12,393 nucleotides of DNA from Sphaerochaeta sp. UBA5849 (GTDB lineage Bacteria; Spirochaetota; Spirochaetia; Sphaerochaetales; Sphaerochaetaceae): contig DJGJ01000031.1 in NCBI GenBank assembly GCA_002432715.1, positions 58,235-70,627 on the forward strand, read 5' to 3'. Each line of letters starts with the position of its first letter. Position 1 is the stretch's first letter. The position numbers were made by a program, and so were the translations under genes. This document shows positions 7,334 through 12,393 of the stretch, one piece after another. A model generated the notes under the pieces. It worked only from the letters and a program-made list of their open reading frames with translations, did not search any database and was not told the origin of the DNA.

Positions 7334-8689
7334 CTATTTCAGATATCCCAGCCAGCGCTCTTGCTTGCTGATCATCCGATCAACCATCTCTTCGAGGTTG
7401 GAGGCTTGATGAACCACTGGATTCGCAAGGAGAGCTTGGATGGCATACTCCTTTTTTTCGTGGATGATCGCTTCGGCCGTCATATCGTAGACTCCGGCAT
7501 ATGCACGAAGCAGCGCCAAATATCCCTTCGGGACACTCTCCATCCTGATCCCCCGTATACCGCTCTTATCGATGATGGCAGGAACTTCCACCGCCAGCCA
7601 GGACGGTAAATCGTCGAGCAAGCCTGTGTTCAGGACGTTTACGGCTGCTTCTTCATACTTGGCATCGGTAAGCATGCCGTCGATGATGGGAATCACCCGC
7701 TCGGAAGTCTCCAAATGAATTTCATGAGGGACTTCCTGGGAGAGCATGACCTTGTAGACATCGTAGAAATCGAGAATGCCCCGATGATCCACCACATCCC
7801 AAGCCCAGCCCAAGTACTCACCGAAATGGCTGTCGGTGGTTATGGGAAGCAGGTGGTAGTTCTTGAGCATGAACCGTATCAATTTGCGGTCGGCCCACTT
7901 ATAGGCGCTCTTTTGGTCGGTCTCCCCTTTTTGGAATTTTTCTGAAGCATCGAGCGAGCCGGTTTTCCTGTATGCATCGTATAAGTCGCTGTAACCGGGT
8001 TCCTGCTCGAAAAACGATTCGGCTTTTGCAAGCACCTCGGGATAGAGATCCCTTCCACTCCTGCGGTCGGTCAAGGAGAGCATGCAGGAAAAATGGTTCA
8101 GCCCGGCGGCGCGATAGTGGAGGTCCTCATGGTTCATGCCCAGCATCCTGGGCAGCCAGCGGCCCAGCCAGCCGATTTCATGGCACATCCCCACAAATTT
8201 TGCCTGGGGATACTTGCGCTTGACCGTAGTACAGATGGCCGTCATCGGGTTGGAATAGTTGAAAATCCAAGCATTGGGACAGATTTCCATGGCATCCTTG
8301 ACGATTTCCAGGATTACCTTGCCAATGCGAAGCGAATGGAAAACTCCTCCCGGCCCGCCGTTCTCCCCGTATACTTGGTGCACGCCGTACTGAAGGGGGA
8401 TCTTCCAATCCTCATCCCACATCTGGAAACGATTGCCCACCTCGATGGAGGATATTATGAAATCAGCACCGACGAAGGCACTCCTTCGATCGGTGGTTGC
8501 CGTAACCGTATAGCGCAGGCCGTGCGACTGGATGAAATCCTTCGTTGTCTGCAACACAACATCCAAAGCTTTTGCATTGATGTCGAGCAATGTTATCTCG
8601 CTTCCTGTGAGTGTTTTGCTGGTGAAGATGTCTCCCAACGTACCCAAGCCAAACTGGATGCTTCCAGCACCAACCAGAACAATTTTCAT
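7334..8689 (-). CDS. Glycoside hydrolase family 4 (NAD+/metal-dependent alpha-glycosidase)
   Basis: A 451-residue cytoplasmic enzyme of usual GH4 length. GH4 enzymes break glycosidic bonds by an oxidation-elimination route using NAD+ and a divalent metal. The Rossmann start MKIVLVGAGSIQFG (1-14) binds NAD; ITLLDIN (32-38) ends strand 2. Also visible are YGENGGPGGVFHSLR (107-121), FNYSNPM (143-149), the metal-site motif CHEI (169-172) and GLNHF (196-200). A CH-type motif points to an enzyme for unphosphorylated sugars (alpha-galactosidase, alpha-glucosidase or alpha-uronidase groups) rather than the CDMP or CNVP phospho-glycosidases. That fits import by an ABC system, which leaves sugars unphosphorylated. 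The ATG at 8689 is chosen because GGGAGAG lies just upstream and the NAD-binding strand begins there; a longer in-frame reading overlaps the permease end. The substrate is not resolved. Confidence 0.92.
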   Translation of the reverse strand: MKIVLVGAGSIQFGLGTLGDIFTSKTLTGSEITLLDINAKALDVVLQTTKDFIQSHGLRYTVTATTDRRSAFVGADFIISSIEVGNRFQMWDEDWKIPLQYGVHQVYGENGGPGGVFHSLRIGKVILEIVKDAMEICPNAWIFNYSNPMTAICTTVKRKYPQAKFVGMCHEIGWLGRWLPRMLGMNHEDLHYRAAGLNHFSCMLSLTDRRSGRDLYPEVLAKAESFFEQEPGYSDLYDAYRKTGSLDASEKFQKGETDQKSAYKWADRKLIRFMLKNYHLLPITTDSHFGEYLGWAWDVVDHRGILDFYDVYKVMLSQEVPHEIHLETSERVIPIIDGMLTDAKYEEAAVNVLNTGLLDDLPSWLAVEVPAIIDKSGIRGIRMESVPKGYLALLRAYAGVYDMTAEAIIHEKKEYAIQALLANPVVHQASNLEEMVDRMISKQERWLGYLK

Positions 8690-8702
8690 CGTTTCTCTCC
8701 CT

Positions 8703-9587
8703 CTATTTAATTGAACCTTCAACCATACCCTTGATGATGTATCGTTGTGCGAAAATATATAAGACAATAATCGGCAGCATGGCTATCAAGGTTGAGGTGA
8801 GAATCAAATCCCATTGCTTGAGATAGGCACCGGCGAACGCCGTCACCGCTATGGGAATTGTCTGCACCCTCCCGTTGGAGCCAAGGACCAGCAGGGGCAA
8901 TAGATAATCGTTCCAGATCCATATGCCGTTGAGGATGAGGACTGTGATCATGATCGGTTGCAGCAGCGGGAACACAATCCTGAAGAAGATGGTGCTCTTC
9001 GGACACCCGTCGATGGTGGCCGATTCCTCAATCTCCAGAGGGATGTTCTTGATGAAGCCGTGGAAGATGAAAATCGACAGCGGGCTTCCGAATCCGAGGT
9101 ATGCGAATACGATTCCTCCTACGGTTCCCAGCAAACGGAAATTTAAAAATTCTCCTATCACCCGCATCCAGCGGACCAAGGGATACATCAAGACTTGGAA
9201 GGGAATGACCATGGCGGAAACAAAGGCCATGAAGAGGATGGTCGACCAGAGGGTCTTGTTGCGCACCAAGATCCATGCAGCCATGGAGGAGAAGATGGAT
9301 ATGACCAAAAGCGAAAGTACCGTGATGACAATGCTGTCTATGAAGGCGCCCATATAGTCAACCGTTGGATTACTGAAAATCAGTCCAACATTCACCCCGA
9401 GTTGCTTCCAGCTTGTAGGAAGGGCGATGGCATTGAAGATGATTTCCCGTGATGTTTTGGCCGAGTTCAGCACAACCATGATAAACGGGAACATGAACAG
9501 CAGGAAGAGCAGGATTGTCAGCAGCTCCAAGAGCAGCAGATCGGGCTTCAGATACCGGTTGTTTTTACCTATGTGTAGTGGTTTCAT
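8703..9587 (-). CDS. Carbohydrate ABC transporter permease, MalG/UgpE type
   Basis: A 294-residue inner-membrane permease with six hydrophobic segments, of normal length. The first helix (about 16-40, ending FPFIMVVLNSAK) and the EAA loop EIEESATIDGCPKSTIFFRI (185-204) before VFPLLQP are typical of MalG-like subunits, as is the C-terminal QRYIIKGMVEGSIK. It forms a heterodimer with the permease encoded upstream. The ATG at 9587 overlaps the upstream stop by one base (TGATG), with AGGTGGAG ahead of it; a GTG at 9590 is a possible alternative adding one residue. The GH4 gene begins 13 bases after its stop. No ATPase gene follows. Confidence 0.94.
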   Translation of the reverse strand: MKPLHIGKNNRYLKPDLLLLELLTILLFLLFMFPFIMVVLNSAKTSREIIFNAIALPTSWKQLGVNVGLIFSNPTVDYMGAFIDSIVITVLSLLVISIFSSMAAWILVRNKTLWSTILFMAFVSAMVIPFQVLMYPLVRWMRVIGEFLNFRLLGTVGGIVFAYLGFGSPLSIFIFHGFIKNIPLEIEESATIDGCPKSTIFFRIVFPLLQPIMITVLILNGIWIWNDYLLPLLVLGSNGRVQTIPIAVTAFAGAYLKQWDLILTSTLIAMLPIIVLYIFAQRYIIKGMVEGSIK

Positions 9588-10474
9588 CACATCTCCACCT
9601 CTTTCTTCTTATTGACTGATACCTGGATCAGGGAGACGATCAACAAGGCAATGAACAGGACCACTGCCTTGGCTTGGGCTTCCGCCATCCGGTTTGCAGT
9701 GGCGGTATTGAAAATATTCATAGCCAATAACTGACTTGCCTTGACCGGTGCATCCATGAAGCGGGTGGCGGGTCCTCCGTTTGTCAGTGTCATATTCATA
9801 TCGAATTGTTTGAATGACGTAGTAAGCGTCAAGAAAATGGAGATGGTGAATGCATTGGCCATCATGGGAATGAGTATGTGAATGACCCGATGGAAATAGT
9901 TGGCCCCGTCTACATTTGCCGCCTCCATGAGGGAGGAGGGGATGCTTTGGATCGCTGCAACAAAAATCAGCATGATGTAGCCGGCGTACTGCCAGGTGTT
10001 GACCACTGCCATCGTCCAGATGACGGTGTTCGGCATACTGAGAAAGGATGTTTCCAAAAAAGCTATGGAGTAGGTTGTTCCGATCTTGACCAGGATGTTG
10101 TTCAGGATGAACTGCCAGATGTAGCCCAGCACGATTCCTCCGATCAGGTAGGGGACGAAGAAACCCGAGCGGTAGAAGTTCCGCCTTCGGATTTTGCTGG
10201 TCACTATCAAGGAAAGAATAAAGCTGACGATGTTGATGAATACGATATTGATCAACGTATAGGCGATGGTAATCAGAAACGAGTAGATGAAATCCGGTGA
10301 CGACGCCAAGCCTCTGAAATTCTTCAGTCCGACAAAGGCGACATCATCACTTACCCCATTCCAGTCCGTAACAGAGTAGTAAAGGCCGAAAAAGAAGGGA
10401 ATGATGATGATCATGATGAAGGTGAGGACGCATGGTGCGAGAAATACAATGTTGACTGTACTATTCTTTTTCAT
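9587..10474 (-). CDS. Carbohydrate ABC transporter permease, MalF/UgpA type
   Basis: A 295-residue inner-membrane permease. It begins with the helix VNIVFLAPCVLTFIMIIIIP, then the family's LYYSVTDWNG and FVGLKNFRGL segments. The EAA loop is at 181-205 (SLMEAANVDGANYFHRVIHI), and FDMNMTLTNGGPATR (224-238) is a conserved feature of MalF/UgpA subunits. The ATG at 10474 is preferred over an upstream in-frame codon at 10504 because GGGGAG lies 9 bases before it and the first helix follows at once. The longer start would also run into the intergenic hairpin. It is coupled to the next permease by a TGATG overlap. Confidence 0.94.
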   Translation of the reverse strand: MKKNSTVNIVFLAPCVLTFIMIIIIPFFFGLYYSVTDWNGVSDDVAFVGLKNFRGLASSPDFIYSFLITIAYTLINIVFINIVSFILSLIVTSKIRRRNFYRSGFFVPYLIGGIVLGYIWQFILNNILVKIGTTYSIAFLETSFLSMPNTVIWTMAVVNTWQYAGYIMLIFVAAIQSIPSSLMEAANVDGANYFHRVIHILIPMMANAFTISIFLTLTTSFKQFDMNMTLTNGGPATRFMDAPVKASQLLAMNIFNTATANRMAEAQAKAVVLFIALLIVSLIQVSVNKKKEVEM

Positions 10475-10496
10475 TGGTGTTCGCTCCCCGGTAAGA

Positions 10497-10524
10497 TCCT
10501 GCACAGGATGACTCCTGTGCAGGA
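10497..10524. repeat. Perfect 12-bp stem hairpin between binding-protein and permease genes
   Basis: TCCTGCACAGGA (10497-10508) and TCCTGTGCAGGA (10513-10524) are exact reverse complements around the 4-base loop TGAC. The hairpin starts 14 bases after the binding-protein stop codon, and the permease start follows about 23 bases later. No T run follows on the minus strand. Such hairpins between binding-protein and permease genes usually protect the upstream message from 3' decay or cause partial termination, giving more binding protein than permease. That role is inferred here from position. Confidence 0.8.
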
Positions 10525-10537
10525 AACGAATGATGCA

Positions 10538-11815
10538 TTACATATTCGGAAGGTTGGCGACCGCCTTCTTCATGTCTGCGATGAACTGATTGAGATTGTT
10601 CTGGTTCTGTGCAAACAGGTCGAAAATCGGGCCGAAGACATTCTGGCCGGCTCCATCGGGAAGCATGCCGAAGAAGACGCCGTAGTTGCCGCCCTTGGCG
10701 TTTGCAGCCATCAGGGCCTGACTGAGCTGTCCGGCGGGCTGGAGCTTCACGGACTTGAAGGCAGGAATCATACCGGCCTTGTTGACCATGTAATCATGTC
10801 CTTCAGCAGTTGTGGCCATAGCCGTCAGGAATGCTTTCGCAGCCTCGGCATTGGGGCTCTTCTCGTTCACGCAATACCAACTCGGAGCAAAGAGATAGAG
10901 ACCCGTCTGCTCGGTATCGAGGAATGCATGCGGGGCATAGCCAATCGGGAAGGTTACGCCAAGTTGCTTCAAGTTGGGATCAACCCAGTTGCCCTGATGC
11001 AGGAATGCAGTCTTGCCCTGTGCAAAGGCACCTACCTGGTCATCATAGCTGCCGTTGAGCAGGATCTTCTGGTCTGCATACTTGAACAGCAGCTGCAGGT
11101 ACTTGGCATACTGGAGGAACCGTTCATCGTCAAGCTTGCCTTGCAGGGCCATGTCGATGATGCTCGTATCATTGAAGTCAAGCCCGCCGCCCCAATAGCA
11201 GGCAAGGTTGTGCTGGGCTGCCACCCACCACATGCCACCTGCAACCGATGCCGCCATGGCAACCGGAGCATCGATTCCCAACTCGGCCTTCTTGGCTTCC
11301 AACGTTTTGAATGCTTGTTCATAAGCTGCTCGAGTAGTCAACTTTGCCGGATCGATGCCTGCCTTGGCAAGGATGTCGGCATTGTATGCCAGTCCATAGC
11401 CTTCGATGGCAACCGGGAAACCATACACTTTTCCATCAACCTTGAAAGCAAGGTCGGTGTCAGCCACCCAGCTCTGGTCGGAGAGGTCGGCAATGTAATC
11501 CTTCCAGATGTCATAGCCGCCGCGGCCTTCGATCACAAAGATGTCGGGCATCTGGCCGGCTTGGGCTTTTGCCTTCAACGCCCCACCGTAGTCGGCTCCG
11601 CCTCCAAGGGTTTCCACTTTCACGGTCACTCCAGGGGTGGCTGCAGAATACGTTGCAGCATATTCATCAATGGCATCCTTGATCTCAACCTTGAGCTGGA
11701 ACATATTGACGGTTGTTTCTTTTTCAGCTTCCTTTGTGCCTGCTCCGAACACGGTACCGGCTGCCAGGACGAGCATGAGGCTGATCGCCACCATGTTCAA
11801 CAGTTTTTTCTTCAT
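10538..11815 (-). CDS. Carbohydrate ABC transporter, extracellular solute-binding protein (family 1)
   Basis: A 425-residue periplasmic sugar-binding protein, first gene of the operon. The signal peptide MKKKLLNMVAISLMLVLAAG ends in TVFGA, with probable signal peptidase I cleavage before GTKEAEKE. No lipobox cysteine is present, so it is soluble rather than lipid-anchored. Family 1 features include MPDIFVIEGRGGYDIW (about 89-104), a DGKVYGFPVAIEGYGLAYN segment typical of maltose-type binding proteins, FAQGKTAFLHQGNW, and an aromatic-rich C-terminal half. AAGGAGG lies 8 bases before the ATG. It captures the operon's sugar and hands it to the two downstream permeases. The presence of a GH4 enzyme suggests an alpha-linked oligosaccharide or glycoside, but the ligand cannot be read from sequence. 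Confidence 0.94.
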   Translation of the reverse strand: MKKKLLNMVAISLMLVLAAGTVFGAGTKEAEKETTVNMFQLKVEIKDAIDEYAATYSAATPGVTVKVETLGGGADYGGALKAKAQAGQMPDIFVIEGRGGYDIWKDYIADLSDQSWVADTDLAFKVDGKVYGFPVAIEGYGLAYNADILAKAGIDPAKLTTRAAYEQAFKTLEAKKAELGIDAPVAMAASVAGGMWWVAAQHNLACYWGGGLDFNDTSIIDMALQGKLDDERFLQYAKYLQLLFKYADQKILLNGSYDDQVGAFAQGKTAFLHQGNWVDPNLKQLGVTFPIGYAPHAFLDTEQTGLYLFAPSWYCVNEKSPNAEAAKAFLTAMATTAEGHDYMVNKAGMIPAFKSVKLQPAGQLSQALMAANAKGGNYGVFFGMLPDGAGQNVFGPIFDLFAQNQNNLNQFIADMKKAVANLPNM

Positions 11816-11865
11816 TTCAATAATCCTCCTTCGTACATTTGTGATACAACCTGTCGGTTATTCCG

Positions 11866-11887
11866 ACAGGTGTTACGTAACACCTGT
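11866..11887. promoter_or_regulatory. Perfect 22-bp palindrome, probable LacI-family operator
   Basis: The half-site ACAGGTGTTAC at 11866-11876 is followed by its exact reverse complement through 11887, with no spacer. It begins about 5 bases past the -10 box of the sugar-operon promoter, so it covers the expected start point and a bound protein would block transcription. The cognate regulator is presumably the LacI-family protein encoded at the end of the operon. This link is inferred, not shown. Confidence 0.65.
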
Positions 11888-11891
11888 TGGT

Positions 11892-11919
11892 ATTGTAGCA
11901 TGCTATTGCAACCTGTCAA
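11892..11919 (-). promoter_or_regulatory. Sigma-70 type promoter of the carbohydrate operon
   Basis: On the minus strand TTGACA (11919-11914) matches the -35 consensus exactly, and TACAAT (11897-11892) matches five of six bases of the -10 box, with a 16-base spacer. Transcription would begin near 11885, leaving a leader of about 70 bases before the binding-protein ATG at 11815. The leader carries the operator palindromes and ends in AAGGAGG. Confidence 0.75.
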
Positions 11920-12046
11920 CCCTATAAATTGCTAATTCTGTATGTTTTATACATTGCATTGCTTCTGCAACCTGTATACCGGATGCGAATCGAGGCCTCT
12001 GCCGATGTACTTTACAAAGCCATTTTTTGTGCTCATAGTGGGGGGT

Positions 12047-12393
12047 ATGAAACCATACAAATGCTTTGCTTGCACACTCATGCTTTTTCTTGCAATAGCA
12101 GTGCCTGCCTATTCTGATGAGTCATCAACGTTGCATCTCATGTTCTCCAAGGGCCCGCAAAGTCTCTCCTACACCAAGCAGTTTGAAACAGCCGTCCCGA
12201 TTCCGATGATACATCAGATCATCGACCAGTTTGTGCAGCAGTTGGGGAAATATCGATCAGTGGAAGGGACAAGCAATCCCTACAAGCTGGTGTTTGAGGA
12301 AGGTACTGTTACCGCCACTATCACCTTGGATGGGTCGAGCAATGTGGCCGGTCTGCAGTTTACTGAAATCATGGGTCAATCACTTTTCCTGTG
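12047..12393 (+). CDS. Secreted protein of unknown function, possible N-terminal domain of a serine hydrolase (3' end outside window)
   Basis: From ATG 12047, 115 codons run open to the window edge. The product begins with a signal peptide: MKPYKCFACTLMLFLAIAVP, then likely cleavage after AYS. The mature part, including MIHQIIDQFVQQLGKYRSV, then YKLVFEEGTVTATITLD and VAGLQF, has the pattern of the small alpha+beta domain found before beta-lactamase-like serine hydrolase domains (DUF3887-like). That is a resemblance in spacing and key residues from memory, not a search result. The catalytic part would lie beyond the window. Six G directly before the ATG are a poor ribosome binding site. An in-frame ATG at 12005 with GAGG upstream is an alternative, adding 14 residues. 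The gene is divergent from the sugar operon and may share its regulatory repeats. Confidence 0.55.
   Translation, partial: MKPYKCFACTLMLFLAIAVPAYSDESSTLHLMFSKGPQSLSYTKQFETAVPIPMIHQIIDQFVQQLGKYRSVEGTSNPYKLVFEEGTVTATITLDGSSNVAGLQFTEIMGQSLFL

Larger units (their letters stand above)
11845..11975. promoter_or_regulatory. Repeated operator-like 10-mers in the divergent control region
   Basis: Copies of an ACCTGT-ending 10-mer occur as TACAACCTGT (11845-11854), TAACACCTGT (11878-11887), TGCAACCTGT (11907-11916) and TGCAACCTGT (11966-11975), plus an inverted TAACACCTGT at 11866-11875. Two copies build the perfect 22-bp palindrome 11866-11887, whose centre is TACGTA. Another inverted pair, ACCTGTCGG (11849-11857) with CCGACAGGT (11863-11871), overlaps it. 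The 11907 copy overlaps the -35 box of the sugar-operon promoter; the palindrome sits at the predicted transcription start. A central CG within a symmetric site is typical of LacI-family operators. Confidence 0.65.

Noticed and set aside
8093..8710. A 205-codon open frame on the plus strand
   Set aside because: It is antisense to the GH4 gene, which carries complete family motifs, and shows no domain.
10508..11935. A 475-codon open frame on the plus strand
   Set aside because: It lies antisense over the well-supported sugar-binding protein, has no membrane, domain or motif pattern, is rich in Cys and His as expected of a shadow frame, and lacks a ribosome binding site.
11929..12117. A 62-codon open frame on the plus strand with a hydrophobic start
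   Set aside because: It overlaps the regulatory repeats and the signal peptide of the secreted-protein gene in another frame, and has no ribosome binding site.

Overview
The window reads as ordinary chromosomal DNA of a spirochaete, most likely Sphaerochaeta or a close relative. The reasons are medium GC content, periplasmic binding proteins whose signal peptides end in a G-T-K-E or G-K-S-E type mature start, and a carbohydrate-heavy ABC transporter plus GH4 glycosidase layout. The assignment rests on protein style and was not searched. No tRNA, rRNA, CRISPR array, transposase or phage gene is visible.

Layout, left to right. (1) 1-829, minus: the N-terminal 276 codons of a MATE-family multidrug/Na+ antiporter, cut by the window edge. 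(2) 830-1069: a divergent intergenic region with two nested perfect 10-bp inverted repeats. (3) 1070-3496, plus: a c-di-GMP signalling protein with a receiver-like domain, two PAS domains, a degenerate GGDEF and an intact EAL. Its start is best placed at a TTG codon. (4) 3560-3582: a rho-independent terminator for the minus-strand operon to its right. (5) 6052-3642, minus: a polar amino-acid ABC transporter operon of binding protein, permease and ATPase. The binding-protein gene carries three lesions (two frameshifts and one amber stop); permease and ATPase are intact and overlap at a TAATG junction. (6) 11815-6256, minus: a carbohydrate-utilisation operon of binding protein, MalF-type permease, MalG-type permease, GH4 glycosidase and a LacI-family regulator. 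(7) 11816-12046: a divergent control region with a good sigma-70 type promoter, a 22-bp perfect palindrome at the predicted transcription start and several copies of an AACCTGT-like 10-mer. (8) 12047-12393, plus: the start of a secreted protein that leaves the window.

How the parts fit. The carbohydrate operon looks self-contained: the binding protein captures an oligosaccharide or glycoside, the two permeases import it, the NAD-dependent GH4 enzyme cleaves it, and the LacI-type protein probably senses the sugar and represses through the palindrome in front of the binding-protein gene. The operon has no ATPase, so an MsmX/MalK-like ATPase from elsewhere must power it. A strong hairpin between the binding-protein and permease genes probably sets the usual excess of binding protein.

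Nothing here is clearly a new biological system. The points most worth checking are the multiply broken amino-acid binding protein, the repeat-rich operator region shared by two divergent transcription units, and the nested inverted repeats upstream of the MATE gene.
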